Shown here in pieces: positions 1 to 13,600 of a stretch of 64,000 nt of DNA (position 1 is its first letter; each line of letters begins with the position of its first letter). The notes below the pieces were generated by a model, which was not told the origin of the DNA, did no database searches, and saw only the letters and a program-made list of their open reading frames with translations. The translations under genes and the position numbers were made by a program. Location: contig SSBO01000010.1 of the NCBI GenBank assembly GCA_005281725.1, positions 490,461 through 554,460 on the forward strand, given 5' to 3'. Source of the stretch: Wuchereria bancrofti (taxonomy: Eukaryota > Nematoda > Chromadorea > Rhabditida > Onchocercidae).

Positions 1-1252
1 AAAATTTTTAAAAATTTGATCTTTTTGATTTTATAACTTTTTTTTTTGTGGAAATTTTTCAAAAAATTTTAACTTTTAATTTCAATCACTTTCTTTTCCA
101 TTTTCTGCTACAACTATAATGATATTATCATATTCCAATGAATAGCACTGTATGCCATCTATATTTATTTCTATGGAATAAAAATCAAAATAATTATTAT
201 CTATTATTTATGCAACATTTCGACAACTATTCGGTAAATTTCTTTTTGTTCTTTCCTTCTTTTTATTTCATTTAGTTATTTTAATTTTAATGTTTGAATT
301 TTGCATAGAATTTAAAATTTTTAAATTAATTTTAATCCTTTTATTCTCTTTTTGCATGGTGTGTTTTCCTTTCCTTTCTTTTCTTTTTTGCATGCTATTA
401 TGCAATATTCTTTTATTCTTTTTTTAATGAAATTTTTTTTTTCTAATTAATTGTTAACTTAAAAAAAAAATTGAATATCTTTTATGTAAAAGAATTATGT
501 ATAATTTAAAAAAAAAAATAAATTGTATATAATTTTGAAATATTTATTTTCTAATAAGAATTGTTGTTGATATTAAGGAATTCACTAAAAGATAGTATTG
601 TTTTGAAAATTTTTTAATACCAATTAAAATAATTTTTGTATTACTATTAGTACTATTATAAAGCTATCTTCAACAATATTTTAATTAATATCAGATGAAT
701 TAGTTTTAAAATATTTGATAGATAACATTCTGAAAAAGTTTATAATAAACATTAATTCAATTTATTATATTAGATAATAGTAAAATAATTGTCAGAATTA
801 TGATATTAATTAATTAGGCTTATTTAAGAATTTAACAAAATCAGCATATACATATATATTATTCAAATTAAATACATTCAAAATTTATTATACAAAAAAA
901 AAAAACTATGAAATATGTTTAAAATTGTATTGTACTAAAATATATTTGCGCTAATGATTATATTTAATTTTTGATTGAAATGCATTTTGAAGAATTTATA
1001 AGCTTATTCTAATCAATATAATAATTTTATAAATGATATGATTATGTATTGTAACTTTTGTTGCAGTGAATAATACCATTAATATTTTGAAATTAATTAA
1101 ATTAAAATTAACTAATTTTAACCATTTTCTTTTTATTATCAAACCATACAATTATTTAATATACAATTAATATTTTGAAGTGATAATTATTAATAGCATA
1201 TTCATTCATTATGCAAATGATTGGATGTTGCTAAATTAAATATTATTTACAG
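1..1252. other. Intronic or upstream sequence left of the first visible papilin exon
   Basis: This stretch is AT-rich with many A and T runs and no open frame of useful length. The first exon seen after it (1253) starts in the middle of a codon, so this is most likely an intron of the papilin-like gene whose 5' exons lie outside the window. I see no other feature. Confidence 0.6.
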
Positions 1253-4200
1253 ATTTTAATTGGAAAAATTTATCAACAATACAACGACAATGTTTGTTAC
1301 CTAAAATTAATGAATCATGCAGGTAGAGTTTTGTATAGCAAATATTCTTTAATGATTTAATTATTATTAATTTGATAAGTTTTTTTCTTATTTTCATTAC
1401 TAATTTAATTTATCCAATTTTATCATAATATTAGTAATTTTAGATCAACTATAAAACGATATTATTATGATGAATCACTTAATAAATGTTTATCACTTTT
1501 TTATGGTAATTGTATTGGAAATGAAAATGGTTTTGATAATATAAATGATTGCATAAGTAATTGTACTATGCAAACGAATTTTCAAGTATTTTTTTCTGAA
1601 ATTAATTTAATTTTCTTTTTAAATTTACAAATTTTTATCAATGAAAAAAAAACTGGTAATGAATATTAATCAATTTTACTTCAAAACATATCATAGTTGC
1701 AATTTTTGCAAATTATCAAATAATTAATTAATTAAGTATAGAATGATCGTTGACGATTAGTTATTTAATCGAAGAGAATAATGATAATGTTATCAGAATG
1801 GTACAGAAATTAGTACTGATAATAAATACAATAATTAATTAAGGAAGATGAAATAGCAACAATGCAATTTTGAAATTTAATTGAAAAAAAATTTTTTTTT
1901 TTTTAAATATATATAAAATATTAGGTAGCAAAACTATTATCCATTAGTATATACATTAAATTGTGATATATTTTAACAGGATTTTGAAATAAATTCTATA
2001 TCATTTGATAGATATGGAAATCAATTTCAGAAAAATATTCGACGTAATGCTTACGCTGTGCTTAATCTTCACGTGTCAAATGAAAATTATCTGGTATTTT
2101 GTTTACGTATGTTTACGTGAAAATTATTTTTTATTTTTTTACAGTATATTCGTATAACAGTGAATGAATGATAATCTATTGTTTTGTTGTTGTAGAGTGA
2201 TAATTTCGAAAAAATTTCAATATCTGAAACAAGCAGCGTTATCACAACTACTACTATAATCACAACAACAGTGATAACAGATATTGATGCTTCTTCTACT
2301 ACAACGACACTTAATCTAAATAATATATCAAGCAAGGAGACTAATGATAAAATGATAATGATTGATAATATTCAAAAAATGAAATCATTTGTTCCTCTAC
2401 CAGGTATTTTTAATCTTTTATCATAATTCTTTTTTTGTTTGGTTTTGTTTCATGGGATGTTTGATTTAATAATTAGTAGTATTAATTAATTGTTATTTAA
2501 AAATTTACAGAGCTATGTTTATTACCACAAGATACTGGGCCATGTTTTGGTGAAATATTAAGATGGTGGTATAATTCTGAGACAAATCATTGTGAAACAT
2601 TTATTTACACTGGTTGTGGACATAATGCTAATTATTTTACTTCGGAAGAAGCTTGTTTAAGAGCTTGTGGTGAATATCGAAATAGTGGTATTTAATTATT
2701 AATTAAATATTTGAATAAAGTAATAAAATTAGCATAATATCTTTGAAACTAATTTTCTCATTAACATCTATAATATAAATTATGAATCTTTTTAAATGAT
2801 ATCATTTACTATAACTTCTGATTAAATGTTCTTATTGTGATAGGATAAAAAGCAACATTTTTTTTTTTTGAAATTTTATGAAATTTCTCTTTAATATTAG
2901 AAATCATATCATTGAAAGCATTTTTTTTTATTGATTAAGTAAATATTTTTAATTTTTAAGATGTATGTACAATGAAAATGGACCGTGGTCATTGTGAATT
3001 AGGTATAGCTAAATGGTACTATGATCTAAATGCTGGCCAATGTCATATGTTTATTTATACTGGTTGTGGCGGTAATGGTAATCGATTTTCCTCAAAAGCT
3101 GAATGTGAACATTTGTGTACCACAGAGATACAATTTTATAGCAATAATGATGGTAAGTTAAAATTTATTATTTATGTAATTTATCAATGAAAAAAAAATA
3201 TATATGTGTTATTTACATAATTTATGACTTTATTTTAAATTATTTTAGTTATTTTAGAGAAAGATATTTGTCAATTAGATCGAGAAAGTGGTCCATGCGA
3301 TGATCCAGTAACACAGTGGTATTTTGATTCACATATGTCACAGTGTATGCCATTTACATATGGTGGTTGTCGCGGTAATGGTAATCGATTTAATAGTCAA
3401 AAACTTTGTGAGCAAAGATGTTTACAAAAAAGTGAAACGAGAGTAATAAGGAATGAACGAACAGAAGGTAAATTTTCAAATAAATAAAATTATAAGCGAT
3501 GATTTGATCAATTTTATGAATCGTTTTGAATAATTTATCCATATTATCTGTTAGGTTAAAGAAACGAAATTGTTTGACAAAGTAATAAATTTTTCAATTG
3601 CTCTGCAGCTAATTTATGCATTTATTTAATTTCACGCAAAAAGAATTGCATGGAATAGGTGATTAATATTACTGTTAGCTGATATGATATGATATGACAC
3701 AATATGATATGATATGGTGTGATATATGATATGGGACGATATAATATGATATGACATGATGTGATATGACATTTGATATATAATATAATATCATATCATA
3801 TGGTGCAGTATGATGTGGTTTATATGATATGATATGGTGATAGGGTATGTTGTACATGATATTATATAATGATGATATATGTATGATACAATGTCATGTG
3901 ATATGACATGATATGACATGATGTGATATGACATTTGATATATGATATGATATCATATCATATGGTATAGTATGATATGGTTTATATGATATGATATGGT
4001 GATAGGGTATGTTGTACATGATATTATATAATGATGATATATGTATGATACAATGTCATGTGATATGACATGATATGATATGATGCGATTATGATATGAT
4101 ATATGAGGTGTGATATGATACGATGATGACATATGATATGATGTGATAGATGATTATATGGTATATAGTATATGATATGGTGATATGATATGATAACGTA

Positions 4201-5998
4201 CATGGTATGATGTACGGTATATATTTGGTGATATGGTAATATATAATACGAGATGATATGGTAATGCTGCATGATATGGTATGACGATATGATACGATAT
4301 GATATAGTATATGTGATGTGATATAATATGAAATGTAAAAAGTTGCTTAACAGTTAAATTTCGTTTTATACTCCAAGTATGCATCATTTGCAGACAGCTG
4401 TTTATTGCCATTCGAAATTGGTCCATGCCAAGATAATCAACAATTATGGTATTTTGATAAATCACTTGGATACTGTAAAACATTTGTGTACGGTGGCTGT
4501 GAAGGCAATCAAAATCGTTTCTTCACCGAAGATGAATGCATGCATTATTGGTAATTATTACTGATGAATATTTGGTAAAATTAGAATAATTCATGATAAA
4601 ATGCCATTCTTATTCGATAAGAAATAAATTTATTCCAAAATATAATTTTTTGTTTTTGTTGTCGTTTTTTAACTAACAAATATATGAAATATTTATTGTT
4701 TATAGCTCAATTCATCTTTATAAGAAACAAATGGAAATAAGCCATCCAATGCTAGTGCTTATTGGCTATAATCCGGTACCTCTAGGATCAACAATAACAT
4801 TAAGATGTAAAGCTAATGGACAATATCCCATACAATGGCATAAAAATGGTATATTATTTCAAGTAACTAATGATGATCAAAGAATATATGTAAGTATTAT
4901 TTTTTTGTTGAATTTTTAAATTTTACAAAATTTTCAAAATTTACCATTTTATTTCAAACAATCTATTCTATTCAAGTCTTTTATCAATATTTACTATCAA
5001 CATATGCGAACACTATTACAACTGTATTACTCCTTCATTTAATATATTTGTGCATATTTGAAAAAAGTTATTTGTAAAAAATATGTTTTTTTCTATTTGA
5101 AATATTAAAATTATACTAGCCAAAAATTTATTTCTATTATTCAATCTTATCTGAATTCAATGATTTTAAAGTTGTAAGAATTTCAAAATTTTAAGTTATG
5201 TAACATAAATGGAAAAATTTTAACATCCATTTGTAAAACTGATTTGCAAAAAAATTACTCTTTATGGTAATGCTAAGCAACATTAACCGTTAATCATAAT
5301 TATCATCTTTATTATCATTATCATCTAAATACTATAAAGAAGCTAAATCATGTTAACCTTTTATGTTAAGAATGACCTCAATGCATTCGAATTAGTTTAC
5401 ATAGAAATACTTAGAATGAATGTGGGATAGTTTTATTACGATTTGTTAATTCTAATTTTTTCTTTCTAACTTTTTTAATATATATTTATTTCATTAATAC
5501 ATATGAATTAATACAAAATTTGCAGATGAATGATGATCATAGTGAGTTACATATTACTAAAATACAACAATCAGATGTTGCTGATTATCTATGTTCAGTT
5601 GGATTAAATGCTATTTTATCCAATTCTATTTATTTAAATGTTAAAGGTATTAAATTTGATTTAATCTAAATTATCTTAATATATCATTAAAAATAATACA
5701 AAGTAACATTGGCTACTATTTTTAAAAGGTATATTTTAACGGAAGAAAAAAAAATAAAACAAATATATTCGCTAAATATATTTTTTCCATTGAATTATAA
5801 TATAATTATTTCTAATGTTTGTTTAATTTGTTAAAATTTAAAAAATGATACATTTCAGATGTAGAAATGGTAGAATCATGTATTGATAAAGGTAATCAGA
5901 TAACCTGTAAACTGATTCATAAAATTGGATTATGTTCTAATCCACGATATAATAGTTTTTGTTGTCATACTTGTTTTGTAACCAATAAATTTACCTAG
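1253..5998 (+). CDS. mig-6: Papilin/MIG-6-like matrix protein, C-terminal part (5 Kunitz, Ig, PLAC); 5' partial
   Basis: Exons: 1253-1322, 1444-1585, 1980-2093, 2196-2403, 2511-2687, 2961-3152, 3249-3467, 4394-4550, 4706-4889, 5526-5646, 5859-5998. Phases agree throughout and give 573 visible residues. Five Kunitz domains keep all six cysteines. They lie on exons 1+2, 5, 6, 7 and 8, the last completing its final Cys across the 4550/4706 junction. A Thr/Ser-rich linker (2196-2403) separates domains 1 and 2. An Ig C2-type domain follows, with its first Cys in 4706-4889 and DxADYLC in 5526-5646. The last exon holds a six-cysteine PLAC domain ending at TAG 5996-5998. The order Kunitz, Ig, PLAC is that of papilin/lacunin and the long MIG-6 isoform, a secreted basement-membrane protein; its thrombospondin repeats would lie upstream. 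The residue after Kunitz Cys2 (P1) is R, F, E, D and Q in domains 1 to 5, so only the first looks suited to trypsin-like targets. The ortholog assignment is inferred from domain order. Confidence 0.85.
3675..4330. repeat. Low-complexity satellite (TATGA)n in a papilin intron
   Basis: About 650 bases of degenerate gatatgatatgata repeats fill most of the intron between the exons of Kunitz domains 4 and 5. A longer unit of about 155 bases (around 3790-3945) recurs at about 3955-4075, so higher-order duplication has occurred. Open frames on the minus strand here read as Tyr/His/Ser/Ile repeats and are repeat artefacts. Confidence 0.9.
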
Positions 5999-8084
5999 AT
6001 TAATGCTTACAGTTTATAGGTATTGATTATATCAACATTAAGATTAATAATGATAAAGGTAATTGTTAACTAATATTACTAATATATTGATTATAATTAT
6101 ATTTCATTATAATTATTATTAGAATAATTGCATTTATGATATGCAAAATTAGTTTGGAAAATTACGATTATTATCACTGAAATTATCATTTATTAATCAA
6201 TTTTTTTTGCATTTTGTCACGTTTTATTACTTAAATCATTTTCTATGTAAACATTTGTAAATTTCTAATAATCAGATATTCATTAATAAATTAATTAATA
6301 AATGATAATTTCAGTAATTAAGTTAAATTAATCTAATTTCATCATTTGCATATCGGATGAAAAGGAATACTACTTATTTACCTTCATAATTTTGTTAGGT
6401 CTATGCAATTATTGTTTTTCTTGAAATAAGTTACACTGAAATTTAATTCTTTTAAATATTTGCCATCTATCAAAAATTTGTTCCATTATTTCTTATCACT
6501 TTTTTTTTTGCTTTACTATTTACAATTTGAACATATCACTTGAAATATTCAATTTTGTGATCCAATTTTAATATCATAAATGTAAATGTAAATAATTTAA
6601 TAGTAGAACTGAAATTAATTATCCAATATATCGGATAGTTGTAATATTTTCATTACATATAAGAGAAAAAATAAAGTGCAAATGCATCCATCATAATCTT
6701 TTATTAATATTAGTATGGATAATTTATTATGAATTGAAAGTTGTGAATAATTTATTGAAATTTATCTTGAATTGAAATGTATTTTAAATAATACTATGTT
6801 AGCAGTATACAGCTAATAAGTAAGTAAATAAGTAAAAGTCGCTTTGTTATTTTGAAATTTATCATCCACCAATGGATAAATGTTATGTTTGCTTTGGAAA
6901 TTGATTATTAATAAAAGAAATTTTATTTGTTTAAGTACTGAATGGAACACATCTTCGAAATTTGAAATTTACAATTTATGAAGCATAAAAAAAAAATAAA
7001 GCTAACATAAAAAATAAAAAAAAAAAAAAACAGAGAAACCTCGTATTCACAAATTCCTTTTTATCAATTCACAGAAAAAAAAAATGTTTTAGCAAACAAA
7101 ATATCCAGTGAAATTATTTATCTTAGATAATTCTTATCATTTACCATTGATGCATCATTTTTTTATCAAATAACAAAAGTACCAAAATGAGTGGGAAATT
7201 ATCTATCGGAAAATTACTAATTGATTTATTCCATTTAATCTAACTGCTAACTAAAATGTCAGGAAGAAAATGGAAAAAGCCCATTTAAGATCTTAATTAA
7301 ATTATTAAAATTTCAGGAAAAAAAATACACCAATATTTGACGACGAGATCAATTAATAATTAGTTAATTAATTAGAAGTAGTTGAATAAAAGAAGTTGAT
7401 AATTCAGGAAAAGGAAAAAAAAAACAGACAAATCTCATAAAATCTGAAGTGCTTAAAAGATTAAAAAAAAAACAACAATAAACTTTAGTGTTATCTTATC
7501 AATTGATATAAGGAATGAACAACTTTAGCTTTCTGCAGCAATTAGTTTTAATTTTTTTGAAAATTAATTTTAATTCTTTTAAAAATGAAGCTTATATGCA
7601 GCAATGTTGCATTTTCCATTCCTTACGTTCACTTTTTTCTTTTTTTTTTTGTTAAATTTTCAAACTAAATATTCATTGTCCTTATAAAGTAGCAATCATT
7701 TTACACACAAGAAAAAAAAGAAAAAAAAAAAAAGAAAACGAAAATTATTGTCACATTTACAAATGACAATATTACATTTCCAGTTCTTCCACTGCAGAAA
7801 CGAACTAATGATAATGTAAAATAATTATCTATGAGCAAATAATTTCGAATACTTTCAAAAAAAAAAAAGAAAAAGGAAGAAATGATAAAAAACATTGCGA
7901 TAGTACAATTCAAAAATAACTTAAATGTGCTAAATTAATTAATTTTACAAAGAATTAAATGTACAAATTCAATGAAATATATCAGATAGCTTAAAAGATA
8001 TTAAGCACAGAAAACAAAAATTACTAAAAAAAAAAAAAAAATAATAAAAATACAATCCGTTTTTTTTTTTTTTTTTTGCAAAAT
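5999..8084. other. Convergent intergenic region between papilin-like and evectin-like genes
   Basis: This region holds the 3' flanks of two converging genes. It is rich in A and T runs, with several AATAAA motifs after the papilin stop (for example near 6296 and 6670). I see no coding signal, RNA gene or repeat family. Confidence 0.6.
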
Positions 8085-11000
8085 TTACCAATCTCCTCCA
8101 CCAAAATCACCGCCACCAAAATCACCGCCACCAAAATCACCGCCACCAAAATCACCGCCACCAAAATCACCACCACCAAAATCATCACCACCACCTATAT
8201 CATAACCACCTGAATTATCATAATCACCTCCCATATCATAACCGCCATCATTACCGCCATAATCATCACGATCACCTCCGCCTACATCATAACCATCGTA
8301 ATGATCTTGCACTCTATCCCGATTATTTGTTGTATTATCATCAACAGTTGATGAATCCGTATTATGTCCACCAATTGCATCTCTATTTCCGGAATCACCG
8401 ACAAAATAATTATTTGTAATATATGTATCGTTATCCTAAAAATTTTCATCATATAGTAAATTCATTTTTCCCATCAATTTTTTAATTATTATTATTTTTT
8501 TTTCGCTAGAAATTTTGTTAACAAATATTTTAATAAATTAATTTTTTGTTTTATATTTCTTTATGTAATTCGTCATAGTTTTCTTTTGATAAAACCCACT
8601 TTTAACTTTTTAATTTCAAGCAAAAATAGCTCCTCATTTTCTTTTTTTTTTTTTTTTTTAATAAAACAAAATTATGTTTTTAATTTTTACCTGCAAATAT
8701 CCTCCACCAAAACCACTGCCTATTCCCATATGTGATGGATAGGAATGACTACCAAAACCAAATCCAGAATGTAAACCACCACCCCACACACTTCCTAAGC
8801 CAAAGCCTAGTAATGATCCCATTAACATGCCAGTTCCAAGACCAGGACCACTTCTACCACCGTAACCACCACCATAACCACCACCATAACCAGCACCATA
8901 GCCACCACCACCACAACCACCGCCACCATATCGTGATCCACAACCACCTCCACCTCGATCCTGTAAAAAAGACAAATCATTGAAAAAGTTCTTTAAATTT
9001 AAAAAAAAAAAAAGGAAAAACAAAAAAACATAATAATAAAAGCATATAGATTCATACAATAATTTAACTTACAATAATAACTGTGGTACCACCAGTACCA
9101 CCACCATAATTTGGAACGGCTGATGAATAGATTGGAGGTTGTGCTGCTGGTTTTGTTTCTGGATACGTATTGGTTATTTGAGGTGGACTACTGGGATATA
9201 CCGGAGGAGGATCTAAATTTACTGAGTTATAATATACATCAACAAAATTTATAACTTAATAGTTTTATAATATTAGTTGAAAAAGAAAAAAAAAAAGAAA
9301 AAAGAAATTAATCCTAGAAAGAATTTAGGATTTTCAATATTTTAAATTTATCAGTTGATATCAATTAATTTGATTAATTTGAACTAATTTGACAATGAAA
9401 TTGATAAAAAATACGAAAAAAAATTGAATCTTTATTAAATAATAAAAATATTTTGAACTTATTCAGCATTTCGCATTTCATAATAATATTTTCAGACGAT
9501 ATGACCCCGTTTTTCGGCAAAATTTTCTTCACAATATTATTATAAATTGATTGAAATATCAATTTCAAATGATAAAATAATAATAATAATAAAGTGATGT
9601 TTTCCAAATTTTTTTTTAACCTAATTTAAGCGATAAATCGATGAAATTCCACACAATTCTAATGCAATAATGAAATTGCTCATTAATTTTAGCCTTTTAA
9701 TGTTTTAAAATTTTCAGCTGATATCATTTTCAATTCATTTTGACAACGAATTTGATAGAAATATGAATTTAAGTTAAATTCTCATTAAATTATAAAAATA
9801 TTTTGAAGTTTGTTCAGCATTTTGCTCAGAGTAATATTATCTGTCTAGAAAGCATCCTAAGAAAAAAAAATAAAAAAAAAAATACCATAAGTAGGTGGCG
9901 GTACATTAGGTGCATTTGCTGGCAATTTCTCAGCATCAGCTGGTGCTGGTGGTGGTGGATTTGGTTTCGGTAAAGTTTTCATAATTTCCGTAAACCATGA
10001 CCTGAAATTGAGAATAAGCATAAAATTATAAATTACATATTGAAAAGATTTAAAAAAAAAAAATATTTATCTCTAATAAATGAATTAATATTATAAGTTA
10101 AACAAATAAAAATTACTCTAAATCGGAGTCGGAAGAGAATAGAAACCAATGAACTTTACTTGCTTGTGCATCCATTCCAATACCCACCAAATGATACAAC
10201 GAATATCGTTGTGGTAATTCTGGTCGACGTGCTATAAATTGAAAAAATTAAACAAAAACTTTAAAATTATTTAAATTACTTCAATTATTTGCATTAAAAT
10301 ATTTATGAATTCTTAAGCAACTGAAGTATACAAAAATTTGCTCAAATCTATGCCATTTAATTATTTAATCCTAAGATAATTAATTAATATATAATTTAAG
10401 TTCATTTTCCGTTTAACTCATTTAATCTTCTATTAGTGTAATATCCAAACTACGGGTTACTTTTACACCTTTTTTTTAATTGTGCTTTTTTTTATTTTTT
10501 AATTTATTAATTTATGCTAAATTAAAATGGGATAAAATGATTTAATAAGATATTTCAGGGGAAAAAAAAAACTTGGCATTCGATCACACATTGGTCCGAC
10601 ACACGTGTATGGTATGACATCCTTCAGGAAAACTGAACCGGACGGTTTTGAATCACCCTAAAATTAGAAACGAAATATGAGATAAGACAGGAAATAATAA
10701 TTAAACTTATGGAATGAATTTTGAATGAAATGCCTATATACATTCAAAGCTTCCAATTTTCTTTTTACTAAAGCAATCGGAAAGAGTTGAAAATAAATTA
10801 TCTGAAAGGAATATAAATTTATCACCAGGTAATTATCAATAATTACAGAACTTAAATAATTATATTATTAACATTTACTTAAATATCGATACTTTCATTT
10901 TTCTTTTTAAATTAAAAAAGAAAAAGAATGATTCATAGAGGAAAAATAAATATTTATGTTTCATGATTAATTAAAACTGAAAATGAAAAACATTGACCTT

Positions 11001-11129
11001 CTTATCATACCATACGAATTCGGAATCACTGAATAATACAGCCCAACAATCTTTCCATTTTTTGCTCAAAAAACCTGATTTATATCGTAATATTTCGCCT
11101 TCTTTTAGTTTACGGTGAAAATCGCCCAT
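8085..11129 (-). CDS. Evectin-like (PLEKHB family) PH-domain protein with Gly-rich tail
   Basis: Exons on the minus strand: 11129-10998, 10657-10573, 10231-10117, 10001-9886, 9212-9073, 8960-8691, 8435-8085 (1209 nt, 402 residues). Residues about 8-115 form a PH domain: an early SGFLSKKWKDCWAVL strand pair and the closing helix containing W in DLESWFTEIM. A Pro-rich stretch follows. Then VIIDR lies before a Gly-rich hydrophobic segment, LGTGMLMGSLLGFGLGSVWG. Vertebrate evectins end in the same arrangement (VII.., then LGMLAG..MALGSLFW), which supports the family call. Evectins are membrane-attached PH proteins of the Golgi and recycling endosome, and the PH domain of evectin-2 binds phosphatidylserine. 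Here about 115 further residues follow, Asp/Gly/Tyr-rich and closing in GGGDF pentads, which I do not know from vertebrate members. The start is supported by an acceptor (TTCAG) three bases before the ATG, typical of a trans-spliced first exon. Confidence 0.75.
8097..8184 (-). repeat. 15-bp coding tandem repeat (GGGDF pentads)
   Basis: A 15-base unit (caccgccaccaaaat on the plus strand) repeats about six times, nearly without change, at the end of the evectin-like coding region. It encodes the GGGDF pentads that close the protein. The near identity at DNA level points to recent expansion. Confidence 0.85.
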
Positions 11130-13600
11130 TTCTGAATTAAAAGAAAAAGAAAAAAAAAAAACGAATTTTAAGTTTGATTAAAAACAAATAAGAGCGAAAT
11201 GAAGAATGATTACAAATAATAAAATAAACACAAATGATAAGAAATGATAAAAATTGCTAACGTTATAACACATTAATTTTTGATCAAAAATTTTAATCAC
11301 TCATATGTTGTTTTCAAATCATTCAACATTTACAACAAAGAAACAACTATAGATGATAAATTAATGATAACAATGGTAATATGAAAAATAATAGAATTGA
11401 TAAGTTCATATATTGAAAAGGTTTTCTCGTTAATTATTACAATTAAATTAATTGCAATTCTATAAATTGAATCATATTTTTTCTTAAAATAATACAAATA
11501 TCAAACAGATATAAAAATTGGAAAATTTTCAGATTAAACAAAATATTTCGGAAAAAAAAAAAGAAGTGTTAAGATAGGTAGAAAGTTGTAAAATAAAATT
11601 TTACAATCAATTATGTTTTGTTTTCGACAAATATTCCTCGTGCTTCTTCTACTCATTCTGTCAACATATCCGGTTGCCTGGACAATCCGATCGATTTTCA
11701 AAATTTTCCAGCATTTTGCACCAACTGAAGAGAAGCAGAGGAGTAGAGAGAGAAAGAGAGAGAGAGGGAGGGACAGAAGGGGAGAAAGAGAGAAGACACG
11801 TGAAGTAATGCTAAAATTCTATCAACAACATTAGTGATAACAAAATGGACAAATTTAATTGATTAATTAATCGATTGATTAAATAATAAGATTAAATTAC
11901 TACTAATCAGTGATTGAATTTGCACTGATAAGGCATCTCAGCAACAATTCATTTTCATGTTACAATTAATAAAATTAAAATTGCTTGCGATATTTATTGA
12001 AAAATTACCAATGCATCAATCAATGAAGTTATTAATGAAATGAAAAAGATTAGTGATGTGAAATATGATAAAAACATTCGAAAGAAAAACTTAAGCCTAA
12101 GCATAAACGTAAAATTTGAAGAAAGTGAAGAAATATGTATCAATTGAAAAGATAATATGATAATAGTAATGATAATACTCAATATGAATTTTTAAAATGA
12201 AATGGAGAAGAATTTTTTCTACCATTCATCAAACGAACATGATAAAACGATTTTGTAAAGATGAGTTGAATAGAAGCAGAAAACAAATGTTGCACTAATC
12301 TTTCTCCTATCTCTCTTCTCTCTTTTAATTTTGATGATTTCATCACAATTTCAGAAACAATTCGTCATGCATTGCATTGATAGATAGTGATGACTCATCG
12401 TTTCAAATATTCATCATCATATTGCGTCATCATATTACAACAATCAATAGCTAAAGTTTTTTTACTTTTTTTAAATGTCATATAAAATTAGCAGTGATCC
12501 GATGAGCGTATGCATGACATTTGCAGTGCATGTTATCATATGCATGACATGACATTGCAGTGCATGTTATCATATGCATGACATGACATTGCAGTGCATG
12601 TTATCATATGCATGACATTGCAGTGCATGTTATCATATGCATGACATGACATTGCAGTGCATGTTATCATATGCATGACATGACATTGCAGTGCACGTTA
12701 TCATATGCATAACATTGCAGCGCATGCTATCATGTCATTGCTATCGTAATTTAGCGTTGTATTTCTTCATGCACAGGTTAATTACGTGAAAGCAAATTAA
12801 TTATTGGCAGTTTTTTACAACAACAAACTGCACTGATTTGCATTAAATGCGCTAAATGATAAGTTGATTATCAAAAATTATCAGAAATCGAAGTACAAAT
12901 AATTGTCGGAGCAAATTTTTCCATAACTAATATTAAATGTTAACACAAAATACCGTTGATTGTTGAACATTTAAAATAAATTTGAAGAATGAAATGATAT
13001 CAGTAATTAAAAAATTACTCATTTGAAATGTAACCTTCCTTCCATTCAATGTCAATCAAAAAGATAAATCGAAATAAATAAATAAACAAAAATATAAAAG
13101 GAAAATAACTGATAACAGTTTGTTAATCAGCTATCACTATAACTTTTTGATGTTACATCTTAATGAGATATAACGGAATAAGAAAAAAAAACATTATCTT
13201 AGCTAATATTAATCAAAAGAAAAAATGCGCAATTCTCTTCGAGACAATAACGCCTCATATCAGTTTAACTACAAATTTAACTGAAAATCTTTGCCTCATT
13301 CGTCACAATCACCTAATTACTTCAATTTTTCAATCATTTTTTTTTTTCGCAGAAAAATTTGATAAATTCTCAAATACTAAAGGTATGATGAATTTTTATA
13401 CGGACTGTAAGCATTTCTAAAAAAATTTGTTACTTTAAAATGCACACCTGCAATTGATAATTATAATTTTATGTATTTTTGATTTATATGTTTTTGAAAT
13501 TTCTTTTATTCATCTTAATTTTATTTCATTTCTAAATTTTGCATTTCTATGAAAGGTTTTTCTTTTTATTTTTATTTATGCATTATTTTTTCTCAATTAG
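11130..13600. other. Intergenic region, evectin-like promoter side
   Basis: The evectin-like gene leaves to the left and the small-peptide duplication begins to the right. The region holds a purine-rich (GAGA) tract at about 11733-11795 and the minisatellite at 12510-12733. A 73-codon frame at 11613-11834 (+) starts with a hydrophobic stretch but ends in translated GAGA repeat, so I do not call it a gene. Confidence 0.55.
12510..12733. repeat. 34-bp minisatellite with TGCA/ATGCAT palindromes
   Basis: About seven units of the form atgcatgacatgacattgca + gtgcatgttatcat lie in tandem. Unit length is 34, with 29- or 30-base variants that lack one gacat. Every unit holds ATGCAT and a TGCAgTGCA palindrome, so either strand could form short hairpins. 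Confidence 0.9.

Noticed and set aside
3675..4483. Tyr/His/Ile-rich minus-strand frames
   Set aside because: They translate the TATGA satellite and overlap the opposite-strand papilin Kunitz exon at 4394-4550.
8732..8983. His/Asn-rich plus-strand frame
   Set aside because: It is antisense to the Gly-rich evectin exon 8960-8691, where Gly codons read as His/Pro/Asn on the other strand.
11613..11834. Frame with a signal-peptide-like start
   Set aside because: The hydrophobic start is followed by translated GAGA repeat (RERKRERG). There is no splice signal or conserved motif, and it is likely chance.
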